A stretch of DNA of 64,000 nt from Caballeronia pedi (GTDB lineage: Bacteria; Pseudomonadota; Gammaproteobacteria; Burkholderiales; Burkholderiaceae): positions 124,001 to 188,000 of the forward strand of contig NZ_FCOE02000009.1 in the NCBI RefSeq assembly GCF_001544915.2, in the 5' to 3' direction. Numbering within the stretch: the stretch's first letter is position 1; each line of letters begins with the position of its first letter. The position numbers and the translations under genes are program-made. The notes beneath the pieces are model-generated. The model saw only the letters and a program-made list of their open reading frames with translations. It searched no databases and was not told the DNA's origin. Shown here piece after piece: positions 10,167 through 19,879 of this stretch.

Positions 10167-11186
10167 TTGACGCCATCCCTCACAGGCCTGCGCGTGCTGG
10201 ACCTGACGCGGCTTCTTCCCGGACCGGTCGCTACGTTGCGGCTCGCCGAACTCGGCGCCGACGTGCTCAAGATCGAGCCGCCGGGCGAAGGCGACTACAC
10301 GCGCACGATGATGCAAAGCGAAGCGGACCGGCAAAACGGCACGCCGAGCGCGTTCTATCGCATCGTCAATCGCGGCAAGCGGCAACTCACGCTCGACCTC
10401 AAGACCGACGAAGGCCGCGCGAAACTGATCGAACTCGCGCGCGACGCCGACGTGCTCGTCGAAAGCTTTCGCCCTTCGGTGATGGCGCGGCTGGGCGTCG
10501 GCTATGACGTGCTGCGCGAGGCAAATCCGAAGCTCGTCTATTGCGCGATCACGGGATTCGGCAGCGACGGGCCGTTCGCGCACAAAGCCGGTCACGATCT
10601 GAACTACATCGCCTACGCAGGCGTGCTCGATCAGCTTGCCGCGCGCGACGGCACGCCCGTCGCACCGAATTTTCAGCTCGCGGACCTGCTCGGCGGCGCG
10701 CTGTCGGCCGTGATGGAAATACTCGCGGCGGCGTGGCACGTCGCGCGTGGCGGCGAAGGACGCTGCCTGAATGTGTCGATGACGCACGCGACGCACGCGC
10801 ACAACGTGATGGCGCATGTCGCGCTGACCAATGCCAACGAAGCCGGAACGCGCGCCGGCGCGGGCCTGCTGAACGGCGGTGCGCCGTGCTACGACGTGTA
10901 TCGCACCCGCGATGACCGCTTCGTCGCAGTCGGCGCGCTGGAACTGAAGTTCTGGCAAACCTTGTGCGAGGCGCTCGGCCGTCCCGACTGGGCGACGCGG
11001 CACTGGAGCCTCGGCCAAGCGATCGGCGGAACGGATGCGGCGGAATTGTCGGCGGAACTGGCCGCGCGGTTTCGCGAGCACACGCGCGACGAATGGATGG
11101 CGCTGCTGGAGCCGCTCGATTGCTGCGTCGCGCCGGTGCTCACGCCCGCCGAAGCGGCGCTGCATCCGCTGTTCCGCGCCGCCTAG
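10167..11186 (+). CDS. CaiB/BaiF-family CoA-transferase (racemase-like)
   Basis: 339-residue family III CoA-transferase, related to alpha-methylacyl-CoA racemase. Seen: GLRVLDLTRLLPGPVATLRLAELGAD with KIEPPGEGD at the N terminus, NRGKRQLTLDLK, VLVESFRP and the GxGxDGP-like ITGFGSDGPFAHKAGHDLNY segment carrying the region of the catalytic Asp/His. It starts with TTG at 10167 preceded by CGGAGATC, 15 bp after the ABC-F stop, so the two are probably cotranscribed. Racemase and CoA-transferase activities cannot be separated by sequence alone. Confidence 0.85.
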   Translation: MTPSLTGLRVLDLTRLLPGPVATLRLAELGADVLKIEPPGEGDYTRTMMQSEADRQNGTPSAFYRIVNRGKRQLTLDLKTDEGRAKLIELARDADVLVESFRPSVMARLGVGYDVLREANPKLVYCAITGFGSDGPFAHKAGHDLNYIAYAGVLDQLAARDGTPVAPNFQLADLLGGALSAVMEILAAAWHVARGGEGRCLNVSMTHATHAHNVMAHVALTNANEAGTRAGAGLLNGGAPCYDVYRTRDDRFVAVGALELKFWQTLCEALGRPDWATRHWSLGQAIGGTDAAELSAELAARFREHTRDEWMALLEPLDCCVAPVLTPAEAALHPLFRAA

Positions 11187-11446
11187 CGCCGCGGCAAGAC
11201 CTGGCGCGGCGGGCGTTCGTCGTCGACGAGCACGTGTTTGCGCCCCGTTACGTGTTCGCGGATGGTCGCGACGACTTCATCCTCGGTGACATCGGCCGCG
11301 ACGACGCGACGCGAGATCTGGCCTTGCTCGTCGATCCATTCGACGATCCGGCAGCCGCTTCCCCAGGGCTGTTGCAGCGGCGCGGAGACACGGCATCCGC
11401 GCAGATGGAACGCGGGCTTCGGCCGGCTTGCGTTTGAGTGTTTCAA
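11183..11446 (-). CDS. small conserved Burkholderia protein (DUF2866-like)
   Basis: 87-residue basic cytoplasmic protein. The core reads GCRVSAPLQQPWGSGCRIVEWIDEQGQ then RRVVAADVTEDEVVATI, which I recognise as the DUF2866 type found in Burkholderia; function unknown. It starts with TTG (11446) behind a strong GAGAGGA ribosome-binding site, which supports real translation. Its stop overlaps that of the CaiB-like gene on the other strand (11183-11186), a tail-to-tail arrangement without spacer. Confidence 0.7.
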   Translation of the reverse strand: MKHSNASRPKPAFHLRGCRVSAPLQQPWGSGCRIVEWIDEQGQISRRVVAADVTEDEVVATIREHVTGRKHVLVDDERPPRQVLPRR

Positions 11447-11608
11447 TGCGTGGTCCTCTCGATCCTTCCGGTCACCTCGCTTCTTGACATGTCCATAGCG
11501 AAGTTGGCCGGTTCCGTAGCATTGAAAGGATAAGAAAACCGCGCGCCGCGTAGGTTACATTGCGCAACGGGATTTTTACGCCGCATTACCAAGGGTCCGA
11601 CCACGGGT

Positions 11609-12991
11609 TCATTCGAGATCCCGAACCCGGTCGATCGCTTCCTCGATTCGATCCACCGCGATCACCTTCAGGCCGTCGATCGCCTGCTTCGGCGCGTTCG
11701 CCTTCGGAATCAGCGCGACCGAAAAGCCGAGCTTGGCCGCTTCCTTCAGGCGGTCCTGTCCGCGCGGCGACGGCCGGATTTCGCCCGCCAGCCCTACTTC
11801 GCCGAACGTGATGAGGCCCTTGGGCAATGGCTTGTTGCGCATCGACGAATGAATCGCGAGCAGCACGGCCAGATCCGCTGCGGGCTCGGTGATCTTCACG
11901 CCGCCGACCGCGTTGAGAAACACATCCTGATCGAAACACGCGATGCCGGCATGCCGATGCAGAACGGCCAGCAACAGCGCGAGCCGGTTTTGCTCCAGCC
12001 CCACCGCGAGCCGGCGCGGATTGGGCACATGGGCGGTGTCGACCAGCGCCTGCACCTCGACGAGCAACGGCCGCGAGCCTTCCTGCGTCACGAGCACGCA
12101 CGAACCCGGCACGCTTTGCTCGTGCTGCGACAGAAACAGCGCCGATGGATTCGCGACGCCGCGCAAGCCCTTTTCCGTCATCGCGAAGACGCCGAGTTCG
12201 TTGACCGCGCCGAAGCGGTTCTTGAACGCGCGCACGAGCCGGAACGACGAATGCGTATCGCCCTCGAAATACAGCACGGTATCGACGATATGTTCGAGCA
12301 CGCGCGGCCCCGCGAGACTGCCCTCTTTCGTCACGTGGCCGACCATGATGATCGACGTGCCCGTCTGCTTCGCGATGCGCGTCAGTTGCGCCGCGCACTC
12401 GCGCACCTGCGCGACCGAACCGGGCGCGGAAGTCAGCGCTTCGGAATAAATGGTCTGGATGGAGTCGATCACGGCGACTTCAGGCCGTTGCTCGTCGATG
12501 GTCGCCTGAATCTTTTCGAGCTGGATTTCCGCGAGCAGCGCGAGATCGCCCGCCGCGCTTTCCCCGATCAAGCCGAGCCGTTGCGCGCGCAACGCGATCT
12601 GCGCGCCGGATTCCTCGCCGCTCACATAGAGCGCGGGCCGCTCGCGCGCGATCTCCGCGAGCGATTGCAACAGCAAAGTCGATTTGCCGATGCCCGGATC
12701 ACCGCCGATCAGCACCACGCCGCCGGGCACGAGGCCGCCGCCCAGCACGCGGTCGAACTCGCCGACGCCGGTCGTGAAGCGCGGCACGTCCGACGCCTCG
12801 ATATCGGCGAGCTTGCGCACCGCCGAACTTTTCGCGAGCGCCTGGAAGCGATGCGTGGAGGGCGCCTGCTCCACGCCTTCCACCAACGTGTTCCACGCTC
12901 CGCACGCGGCGCACTGGCCGGTCCATTTCGGCGATTGTCCGCCGCATTCGCTACACGTATAGAGCGTCTTTGCCTTCGCTGCTTTTGCCAC
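11609..12991 (-). CDS. radA: DNA repair protein RadA
   Basis: 460-residue RecA-like ATPase that drives branch migration during recombinational repair. Order of domains: a C4 zinc finger (C13, C16, C27, C30 in CSECGGQSPKWTGQCAAC), RecA-type ATPase with Walker A GGDPGIGKST near 97, the RadA-specific KNRFGAVNELGVF motif near 250, and a C-terminal Lon-protease-like domain. The frame is open upstream into alr; the family start is the GTG at 12991 (VAKAAKAKTLYTC), 31 bp downstream of the alr stop, so alr-radA form a minus-strand operon. Confidence 0.95.
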   Translation of the reverse strand: MAKAAKAKTLYTCSECGGQSPKWTGQCAACGAWNTLVEGVEQAPSTHRFQALAKSSAVRKLADIEASDVPRFTTGVGEFDRVLGGGLVPGGVVLIGGDPGIGKSTLLLQSLAEIARERPALYVSGEESGAQIALRAQRLGLIGESAAGDLALLAEIQLEKIQATIDEQRPEVAVIDSIQTIYSEALTSAPGSVAQVRECAAQLTRIAKQTGTSIIMVGHVTKEGSLAGPRVLEHIVDTVLYFEGDTHSSFRLVRAFKNRFGAVNELGVFAMTEKGLRGVANPSALFLSQHEQSVPGSCVLVTQEGSRPLLVEVQALVDTAHVPNPRRLAVGLEQNRLALLLAVLHRHAGIACFDQDVFLNAVGGVKITEPAADLAVLLAIHSSMRNKPLPKGLITFGEVGLAGEIRPSPRGQDRLKEAAKLGFSVALIPKANAPKQAIDGLKVIAVDRIEEAIDRVRDLE

Positions 12992-13022
12992 ACACTGCCT
13001 TGCTGTGAGTTTTCGTTGAGAG

Positions 13023-14093
13023 TTATTCCGCGCGCACCGGCACGCGCTGCGCGATCGCGCACATGAGTTCGTAGCCGACCGTGCCGGCCGCGCTCGCGAC
13101 ATCGTCGATCGGCAGATTCGCGCCCCACAATTCGACACGCGAGCCGATGCCCGCGCTCGGGCACGGCGTCAGATCGACGGTCAGCATGTCCATCGACACG
13201 CGGCCGACGAGCTTGGTCCGCACACCGTCGACGATCACGGGCGTGCCTTCCGGCGCCACGCGCGGATAGCCGTCCGCGTAGCCGCACGCGACCACGCCGA
13301 TGCGCATCGAGGTGCCCGCGGTGAAGGTCGAGCCATAGCCGATGCTGCTTCCCGCGCTGACGGTCTGCACGGCGATCAGCTCGGACTGGAGCGTCATCGC
13401 GGGCTTGAGGCCAGTGCCGGCGATGTCGGCGGTCACGCCCGACGGCGACGCGCCATACAGCATGATGCCGGGCCGCACCCAGTCGACGTGCGCGTCCGGA
13501 TGCCACAGCACCGCCGCCGAATTCGCGAGGCTGCGCGCGCCCGCGATACCTTCCGCGCCGCGTTCGAACGCGTCGAGCTGATGCGCGATGCCGCGCGGGC
13601 CGTCGGCATCGGAAAAATGGGTCATGAGCGTGATCTGGCCGACGCCCTGCACGGCGCGCGCGCGCTCCCACGCGGCGCGGTACTTCTCGGGCGTGTAGCC
13701 GAGGCGGTTCATGCCGCTGTTCATCTTCAACTGGATGTTGACCGGCTTCGAGAGGCGCGCCATTTCCAGCATGCGCAACTGCTCGTCGCAATGCACGGCC
13801 GTGGTCAGGCTGTAGCGGTCGATCACGTCGATATCGGTGGGCCGGAAAAAGCCTTCGAGCAAAAGAATCGGGCCCGCCCAGCCCAATTCACGCAACTTCG
13901 CGGCTTCTTCGAGGTCGAGAAGGCCAAAGCCGTCCGTCGCGCGCAGTCCGGGGAACGCCCGGGCGAGTCCGTGGCCATACGCATTGGCCTTGACGACAGC
14001 CCAGATCCTGGATTTCGGCGCGTACTTGCGTGCAATGGCGAGGTTGTTGGCGAGCGCGGCGGTGTGGATTGTTGCTGAAAGGGGGCGCGGCAT
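13023..14093 (-). CDS. alr: alanine racemase
   Basis: 356-residue PLP enzyme that interconverts L- and D-alanine for peptidoglycan. K35 in [11 protein letters not shown] is the PLP lysine; the second catalytic base is the tyrosine of SIGYGSTF near residue 254; NSAAVLWH and RPGIMLYG are further family landmarks. The ATG at 14093 gives the normal length. It precedes radA in the same direction. The start lies in a 281-bp interval shared with the divergent lplT. Confidence 0.96.
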   Translation of the reverse strand: MPRPLSATIHTAALANNLAIARKYAPKSRIWAVVKANAYGHGLARAFPGLRATDGFGLLDLEEAAKLRELGWAGPILLLEGFFRPTDIDVIDRYSLTTAVHCDEQLRMLEMARLSKPVNIQLKMNSGMNRLGYTPEKYRAAWERARAVQGVGQITLMTHFSDADGPRGIAHQLDAFERGAEGIAGARSLANSAAVLWHPDAHVDWVRPGIMLYGASPSGVTADIAGTGLKPAMTLQSELIAVQTVSAGSSIGYGSTFTAGTSMRIGVVACGYADGYPRVAPEGTPVIVDGVRTKLVGRVSMDMLTVDLTPCPSAGIGSRVELWGANLPIDDVASAAGTVGYELMCAIAQRVPVRAE

Positions 14094-14147
14094 GAGCGTT
14101 TGGAGGAAGTGCGGTGAGTGCGATCGAAACGACCAGCATACGACAGC

Positions 14148-14180
14148 GGGACACGTCCTGCTGCCCCGATCGGGACACGT
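14148..14180. repeat. direct repeat GGGACACGT in the alr/lplT intergenic region
   Basis: GGGACACGT occurs at 14148-14156 and again at 14172-14180 (24-bp period, just over two helical turns), between the divergent alr and lplT starts. A regulator site is possible but it may be chance. A TTATAA at 14275-14280 is a possible lplT -10 element. Confidence 0.35.
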
Positions 14181-14374
14181 TGTGAATCAGTATCTTATGA
14201 AGAAACTCGCGCACGGACGTGTCATTTCGCACGCGATCGGGATGAGTGCTAGTCAGAATGCGCCTATTTTCGTGTTATAAAGCCGTGCGCACAACCCATT
14301 TCGAAAGGCATAAGCCCGGACGCATAACAGGCGCCCGGGGCGGATCACCCGCAGTGAGGAAAGCTTCGGATCAG

Positions 14375-15682
14375 ATGAAAAAAGGTTTTTACACCATCAT
14401 GGCCGCGCAGTTTTTCTCATCGTTGGCCGATAACGCGTTACTGATCGCTGCCATCGCTCTGCTGAAAGACCTTCACGCGCCGAACTGGATGACGCCGCTG
14501 CTCAAGCTGTTCTTCGTCCTGTCGTACGTGATACTCGCGGCCTTCGTCGGCGCCTTCGCGGATTCCCGGCCCAAGGGCAAGGTGATGTTCGTGACCAATT
14601 CGATCAAGGTCGTCGGCTGCGTGACGATGCTCTTCGGCGCGCATCCACTGCTCGCGTACGGCATCGTCGGCTTCGGGGCCGCTGCTTACTCGCCGGCGAA
14701 ATACGGCATTCTCACCGAACTCCTGCCAGCCGACCGGCTCGTCGCCGCGAACGGCTGGATCGAAGGCACGACCGTCGGTTCGATCATTCTCGGCACCGTG
14801 ATGGGCGGCGCGCTCATCAGCCCGCATATCGCGAGTCATCTGCTGTCGCTGAACATTCCACGCATTCACACGCCCGCCGAAGCCGCGATGCTCGTCATCA
14901 TGCTGATATACGTGATCGCCGCGATGTTCAACCTGCGCATCCCCGACACCGGCGCGCGCTATCCGAAGCAGGAAACGCGGCCGCTCAAGCTCATCACCGA
15001 TTTCGCCGACTGCTTTCTCGTGCTGTGGCGCGACAAGCTCGGCCAGATCTCGCTCGCCGTCACGACGCTCTTCTGGGGCGCGGGCGCGACGCTGCAGTTC
15101 ATCGTGCTGAAGTGGGCCGAAGTGTCGCTCGGCATGACGCTTTCGCAGGCCGCGATCCTGCAGGCGGTGATCGCGGTCGGCGTCGCCGTGGGCGCGGTGC
15201 TCGCGGCGGCGCGCGTGCCGCTTAAGCGCTCGCTCAGCGTGCTGCCGGTCGGCATCATCATGGGCCTCGCCGTCATGCTGATGGCCTTCTACACGCGCCA
15301 TCTCTTTCCCGCTCACTGGGGCATCTATTTCGGCAAGATGCACTTCCCCGGCTATCTGCTGATCGCGTATCTGTTCCTGATGATCGTCGGCGGCCTGTCG
15401 GGCTTCTTCGTCGTGCCGATGAACGCGCTGCTCCAGCATCGCGGGCACGTGCTGCTCTCCGCCGGACATTCCATCGCCGTGCAGAACTTCAACGAGAACC
15501 TTTCGGTGCTCATCATGCTGTGCCTCTACGCGGTGCTCGTGTGGCTCGACGTGCCGATCCAGTTCGTCATCGTGCTGTTCGGCTCGTTCGTCTGCCTGAT
15601 GATGTACTTCGTGATGCGGCGGCATCAGGCCAATCAGCGCGCGTTCGATTCGGTCGCGCTGATCGGCGAAGCGCGGCACTGA
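14375..15682 (+). CDS. lplT: lysophospholipid transporter LplT
   Basis: 435-residue major-facilitator protein with about twelve hydrophobic segments. It starts MKKGFYTIMAAQFFSSLADNA, and SLADNALLIAAIALL and ADSRPKGKVMFVTN are typical of LplT, the flippase that returns lysophosphatidylethanolamine to the inner leaflet for reacylation. The ATG at 14375 is chosen over upstream in-frame codons by family alignment. In enterics lplT is next to aas; here the neighbour is thiM (31 bp downstream), while an MFS-acyltransferase fusion lies at the right edge of the window. Confidence 0.87.
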   Translation: MKKGFYTIMAAQFFSSLADNALLIAAIALLKDLHAPNWMTPLLKLFFVLSYVILAAFVGAFADSRPKGKVMFVTNSIKVVGCVTMLFGAHPLLAYGIVGFGAAAYSPAKYGILTELLPADRLVAANGWIEGTTVGSIILGTVMGGALISPHIASHLLSLNIPRIHTPAEAAMLVIMLIYVIAAMFNLRIPDTGARYPKQETRPLKLITDFADCFLVLWRDKLGQISLAVTTLFWGAGATLQFIVLKWAEVSLGMTLSQAAILQAVIAVGVAVGAVLAAARVPLKRSLSVLPVGIIMGLAVMLMAFYTRHLFPAHWGIYFGKMHFPGYLLIAYLFLMIVGGLSGFFVVPMNALLQHRGHVLLSAGHSIAVQNFNENLSVLIMLCLYAVLVWLDVPIQFVIVLFGSFVCLMMYFVMRRHQANQRAFDSVALIGEARH

Positions 15683-15713
15683 CGCGTCGCGCACGTTCCA
15701 ATCGACTTTCATC

Positions 15714-16529
15714 ATGCTCGCCGCCGACCTTTTCTCGTTCGTCACCCGCGTGCGGGAGCGCGCGCCGCTCGTCCATTGCCTGACGAATCTCGTCGTCACC
15801 AACTTCACCGCGAACGTGCTGCTCGCGATCGGCGCCGCGCCCGCGATGGTCATCGCGCGTGAGGAAGTCGGCGAATTCGCGCCGCTCGCCAATGCGCTGT
15901 CGGTCAATCTCGGCACGCTCGACGTGCCGCAGAGCCGCGCGATCCGCGCCGCCGTCGACGCCGCCAACGGCGCGGGCAAGCCGTGGGTGCTCGATCCGGT
16001 CGCGGTCGGCCCGCTCGCGTTTCGCACGGAATTCGCGTTCGAACTGCTCGATGCAAAACCCGCCGTGATTCGCGGCAACGCGTCGGAAATCATCAGTCTG
16101 TCGGGCGGTGCGTCGAGCGCACGCGGCGTCGACAGCACCGCCGCCACCGACGCCGCGCTCGACGCCGCGCAGATTCTCGCGCTGCAGTCCCAGGCCGTCG
16201 TCGCGGTGACGGGCCAGACCGACTACGTGACCGATGGCCGGCGCGTGATCGCGCTGTCCAACGGCTCGCCGTTGATGACGCGCGTGACGGGCGTCGGCTG
16301 CGCGCTGTCGGCGACGGTCGCGGCGTTCGTCGGCGCCGCGCCGGATCGCGACGCGTTCTGGAGCGCGACGGTCGCCGCCATCGCGTATTCGACCATCGCG
16401 GGCGAACTCGCCGCGCGCGATGCCGCCCTGCCCGGCAGCTTCGCCGTCGCGTATCTCGACCGGCTCGCATCGCTCGATGAAGCCGAGTTCGAGAAAACGC
16501 TCGTGCAGCGCGATATCGTGTCCGGCTGA
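15714..16529 (+). CDS. thiM: hydroxyethylthiazole kinase
   Basis: 271-residue ribokinase-like enzyme that phosphorylates 4-methyl-5-(2-hydroxyethyl)thiazole, a thiamine salvage step. Seen: APLVHCLTNLVVTNFTANVLLAIGAAP at the N terminus, VLDPVAVGP, RGNASEI and the catalytic/anion-hole region TRVTGVGCALSA. It is 2 bp upstream of thiE, and thiD follows, so the three form a thiamine salvage operon. I looked for a TPP riboswitch in front of it and found only the 31-bp lplT gap. Confidence 0.95.
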   Translation: MLAADLFSFVTRVRERAPLVHCLTNLVVTNFTANVLLAIGAAPAMVIAREEVGEFAPLANALSVNLGTLDVPQSRAIRAAVDAANGAGKPWVLDPVAVGPLAFRTEFAFELLDAKPAVIRGNASEIISLSGGASSARGVDSTAATDAALDAAQILALQSQAVVAVTGQTDYVTDGRRVIALSNGSPLMTRVTGVGCALSATVAAFVGAAPDRDAFWSATVAAIAYSTIAGELAARDAALPGSFAVAYLDRLASLDEAEFEKTLVQRDIVSG

Positions 16530-16531
16530 TC

Positions 16532-17179
16532 ATGCGCGCCTCGTTCGATCTCTCGCTCTATCTCGTGCTCGATCCGGTGCAGTGCGGCGGGCACGACGCG
16601 GCGCTTGACGTCGCGCGGGCCGCGCTGGAAGGCGGCGCGACGTTCGTGCAACTGCGCGCGCCCGACTGGCACAAGCGCGCGTGGTTCGACCTCGCGCGCG
16701 CGCTGTTGCTGCTCACGCGCGCGCACGGCGTGCCGTTCGTCATCAACGATCATGTCGATGTCGCGCTCGCCGTGGGCGCGGATGGCGTGCATATCGGCCA
16801 GCGCGATCTGCCCGCCGATATCGCGCGGCAACTGCTCGGGCCGAGCGCGTTAATTGGTCTGTCGGTGTCGAATCTCGCTGAAACCGCCGACGCGGACAAG
16901 CTCGCCGGTGTCGTCGACTATCTCGGCGCGGGCCCCGTCTACGCAACGCCGACCAAGACCGACGCCTCCACGCCATGCGGCATCGACGGCCTCGCTGAAA
17001 TTTGCGCCGCCGCACGCTTGCCGACCGTCGCGATCGGCGGCATCCAGGCGCACAACGCGGCGGATGTCATGCGCGCGAAGCCCGCCGGTCTCGCGGTCGT
17101 TTCCGCGCTCTGCAAGGCCGCCGATCCGCGCGAAGCGGCCGCGGCATTGCGCGCGACCATCGCGCGCGCCCGAACCTGA
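16532..17179 (+). CDS. thiE: thiamine-phosphate synthase
   Basis: 215-residue TIM-barrel enzyme that joins hydroxymethylpyrimidine diphosphate to thiazole phosphate. Seen: FVQLRAPDWHKR (family VQLREK position, here RAPD, a mild divergence), FVINDHVDVALAVGADGVHIGQRDLP, the pyrophosphate loop YLGAGPVYATPTKTDA, and the phosphate-binding AIGGI followed by GLAVVSAL. The ATG at 16532 follows the thiM stop by 2 bp. The substitution in the VQLR(E/D)K motif is the one oddity. Confidence 0.92.
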   Translation: MRASFDLSLYLVLDPVQCGGHDAALDVARAALEGGATFVQLRAPDWHKRAWFDLARALLLLTRAHGVPFVINDHVDVALAVGADGVHIGQRDLPADIARQLLGPSALIGLSVSNLAETADADKLAGVVDYLGAGPVYATPTKTDASTPCGIDGLAEICAAARLPTVAIGGIQAHNAADVMRAKPAGLAVVSALCKAADPREAAAALRATIARART

Positions 17180-17186
17180 TCTTTCC

Positions 17187-17999
17187 ATGTCCGCAACGAA
17201 ACCCATTCCCAACGTCCTCACCATCGCCGGCTCCGACTCGGGCGGCGGCGCGGGCATTCAGGCCGACCTGAAAGCCTTCTCCGCGCTCGGCGCGTACGGC
17301 GCGAGCGTCATCACGGCGCTCACCGCGCAGAACACGCGCGGCGTGACGGCGGTCCACGCGCCGGAGCCCGCGTTCATCACCGCGCAGCTCGACGCCGTGT
17401 TCGACGACATTCGCATCGACGCGGTGAAGATCGGCATGCTGGCGAACGCGGACATCGTGCGCGCGGTCGCCGCTGCGCTGAAGCGGCATCGGCCGATGCA
17501 TGTCGTGCTCGATACCGTGATGATCTCCAAGAGCAATCACGCGCTGCTCGCGCCGGAAGCGGTCGCCGCGCTGCGCGACGAACTGCTGCCGCTCGCGACG
17601 CTCGTCACGCCGAATCTGCCCGAGGCGGCGGCGCTGCTCGGCGTCGAAAGCGCCGTCGACGAAGACGCGATGGTGCGGCAAGGCGAAGCGCTGCGTGCAC
17701 TCGGCGCGCGCGCCGTGCTGATGAAAGGCGGCCATCTCGCCTCGTCCGATAGTCCCGACTGGCTCATCGAGGCGAACGGCTCGCTGCGGCTCGGCGGCGC
17801 GCGCGTGCCGCTCAAGAACACGCACGGCACGGGCTGCACGTTGTCGTCCGCGATCGCGGCGCTGATCCCGCAAACCGACGATCTGGCGAGCGCCACCGCC
17901 GAAGCCAAGCGCTATCTGACCGGCGCGATCGAAGCGAGCGTGCGGCTCGACGTCGGTCACGGCGTCGGGCCGGTGCATCATTTCTATCGCTGGTGGTGA
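17187..17999 (+). CDS. thiD: hydroxymethylpyrimidine/phosphomethylpyrimidine kinase
   Basis: 270-residue ribokinase-family enzyme that phosphorylates HMP and HMP-phosphate. Seen: VLTIAGSDSGGGAGIQADLKAF at the N terminus, AVKIGMLAN, VLDTVMISKSNHALL and the anion-hole KNTHGTGCTLSSAI near the C terminus. The ATG at 17187 is 7 bp after thiE; an in-frame open stretch upstream is the shadow of thiE. The stop abuts the convergent DUF1853 stop with no spacer, so transcripts from both sides run into each other. Confidence 0.95.
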   Translation: MSATKPIPNVLTIAGSDSGGGAGIQADLKAFSALGAYGASVITALTAQNTRGVTAVHAPEPAFITAQLDAVFDDIRIDAVKIGMLANADIVRAVAAALKRHRPMHVVLDTVMISKSNHALLAPEAVAALRDELLPLATLVTPNLPEAAALLGVESAVDEDAMVRQGEALRALGARAVLMKGGHLASSDSPDWLIEANGSLRLGGARVPLKNTHGTGCTLSSAIAALIPQTDDLASATAEAKRYLTGAIEASVRLDVGHGVGPVHHFYRWW

Positions 18000-18977
18000 T
18001 CAGGGCGCCGAAGCGGCGAACGCGCGCGCACGTTCCGGCCAGTCGTCCGGCACGATGAAACCGCGCGATTCCTCGGTCCAGTTTCCGGCGTCGTCGCGCA
18101 AGTAGGCAGCGATCATCGTCGGTGAGGCGGTCGTTTCCAGACGTGTACGAATATCGTCCGATTCAGCGATGAGCGATTCGGCGTCGCTCGCATCGAGCCG
18201 CCGCGACGCGAGCCACGCCATGCGCGGCTGAACGACCCAGGCGCGTTCATCGCCCGAAGCGCGTGCCCGCGCCTCGCGCCATTCGGATGCCGTCAGCCAC
18301 CATCCGCGTAAATGATTCGCGCCGAGTTCGGGCGCGGCATCGATGCGCTCGCCGGCGAGGCCGTGATAGAAGAGCCGCCCCTTGATGAACAACTGCGCGC
18401 GCCACGGCCCTTCGAAGCCGAGCGCGGCGAATTCCGCGCGCGAGGTCAGCGCGAGCTGATGCGTGACGAGCCGCGCGTGTTTCAGATCGAAGCGATCCTG
18501 CAGATTCGGACCCACGTAGTCCGACAGACGCGCCGCGCGCGACGCATCGCCATTGCCGATATGCAGGTAGAACTTCACCGCGAGTTCCCAATGCAGACGC
18601 ACGTCGTTCGCCGTCTCCAGCAGGAAATCGCATTCGCCGATCGTGCGCCGCTGAAGCCGCAGCGGCACGTTCGCCGCGATGAGGCGCGCCGCCGGTCCGC
18701 CTGCCAGAAAGTATCGAAGCAGGCTTTCAGCATAGATGCCGAGGCGCGTGAATCTGGGATTGCGTGTGTGTTCGTGCAGCGATTGCGGTGACGCGTCGAG
18801 CGCCTTCAGCCATGCGAGCGTCGCATCGCGCTCCGCTTGCGAGGCGAACGGATGCGCCAGTGTCGCATCGCCCTCGCGCAGCAGATCGGGGGCGAACAGC
18901 AGCCAGGCGAGATCGCGCACGGTGATGTCGTCGAAACGATCGACGAGACGCGTGAGTTCGCTCGCCCCGGCGGCCAT
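18000..18977 (-). CDS. DUF1853 family protein
   Basis: 325-residue soluble protein of unknown function that I recognise as DUF1853. Landmarks: RDLAWLLFAPDLL at the N terminus, RLGIYAESLLRYFL, GECDFLLE, the HWELAVKFYLHIG segment, GPNLQDRFDLK and FIKGRLFY. The E-x(n)-DFLL...ELAVKFY pattern has the look of a restriction-endonuclease-like (PD-(D/E)XK) core with E, D, E-x-K residues, which is inference. Its ATG overlaps the udg stop (TGATG at 18977), so it is translationally coupled to udg. Confidence 0.8.
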   Translation of the reverse strand: MAAGASELTRLVDRFDDITVRDLAWLLFAPDLLREGDATLAHPFASQAERDATLAWLKALDASPQSLHEHTRNPRFTRLGIYAESLLRYFLAGGPAARLIAANVPLRLQRRTIGECDFLLETANDVRLHWELAVKFYLHIGNGDASRAARLSDYVGPNLQDRFDLKHARLVTHQLALTSRAEFAALGFEGPWRAQLFIKGRLFYHGLAGERIDAAPELGANHLRGWWLTASEWREARARASGDERAWVVQPRMAWLASRRLDASDAESLIAESDDIRTRLETTASPTMIAAYLRDDAGNWTEESRGFIVPDDWPERARAFAASAP

Positions 18978-19879
18978 CAGATGCCGTCCTTCTGCGCTCC
19001 CTGCTCGACGCCGAGCGCGGCGAGCGCCTCGCGATACGTGTTGCGCGCGAGACAGAGATCGGCCCACGCCTTCGACTTGTCCTGCAGGCTGCGCAACAGA
19101 TAAGCCGGGTGATACGTGACGATGACCGGCACGCCGCGATACGCGTGCACGCGCCCGCGCATCGACGCGATGCTGGCTTCGTTCTTCAGGAGACTTTGGG
19201 CGGCGAAACGGCCCATCGCGACGATCACCTTCGGCTTGACGAGTTCGACCTGCCGTTGCAGATACGGCTCGCAGCGCGCGACTTCATCGAGTTCGGGATT
19301 ACGGTTGCCGGGCGGCCGGCACTTGATCACATTCGCGATATAGACGTTCGATTGCCGCGAGAAATCGAGCGCGCGCAGCATGTTGTCGAGCAGCTTGCCC
19401 GCCTGGCCGACGAACGGTTCGCCCTGCTTGTCCTCGTTCTCGCCCGGCGCTTCGCCGATCAGCATCCAGTCGGCTTCGCGGTCGCCGACGCCGAACACCG
19501 TGTTGGTGCGGCGCTCGCACAGCCGGCAGCGCTCGCAGTTCGCGACACGCTCGGCGAGCGCGTCCCAGTCGAGCGTGTGGACGTCGTCTGGCGCTTCGGC
19601 GACGACGGCGGGTTCCAGATGGACGGGGGCGTCGTCGGTCCAGGGGAGATCGTCGTAGGCATCGAGCGGCGGTGTGTCGGGGTCGCTCTGCACGACGGGC
19701 GGCGACGGTTCAGCGGATTTCGGCGCTTCGACCGCTTGCGCCGCTTGTGCGATGGGCGCGACCGGTTCGGCGGGCGCAGGTTCTTCCACGCGCGGCGCCA
19801 CGGCCACGACACCGCGCCGGACCCAGACCGGCCCGATTCCCAGTTCCTCGATCAGCGATTCATCCAGCGCCATGCGCAC
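18977..19879 (-). CDS. family 4 uracil-DNA glycosylase (4Fe-4S)
   Basis: 300-residue base-excision repair enzyme. The catalytic domain begins near residue 95: cysteines of a 4Fe-4S cluster are in CERCRLC, in [12 protein letters not shown] and in [17 protein letters not shown] is the uracil-activating motif and [10 protein letters not shown] the C-terminal catalytic His loop. Residues 25-90 form a Pro/Ala-rich, acidic linker absent from compact thermophile enzymes. The start could be ATG 19879 or the ATG two codons on. It overlaps rimI by 20 bp and DUF1853 by 1 bp. Confidence 0.93.
   Translation of the reverse strand: MRMALDESLIEELGIGPVWVRRGVVAVAPRVEEPAPAEPVAPIAQAAQAVEAPKSAEPSPPVVQSDPDTPPLDAYDDLPWTDDAPVHLEPAVVAEAPDDVHTLDWDALAERVANCERCRLCERRTNTVFGVGDREADWMLIGEAPGENEDKQGEPFVGQAGKLLDNMLRALDFSRQSNVYIANVIKCRPPGNRNPELDEVARCEPYLQRQVELVKPKVIVAMGRFAAQSLLKNEASIASMRGRVHAYRGVPVIVTYHPAYLLRSLQDKSKAWADLCLARNTYREALAALGVEQGAQKDGI

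Noticed and set aside
15683..15713. TPP riboswitch expected before thiM
   Set aside because: The gap is only 31 bp and contains no thi-box core.
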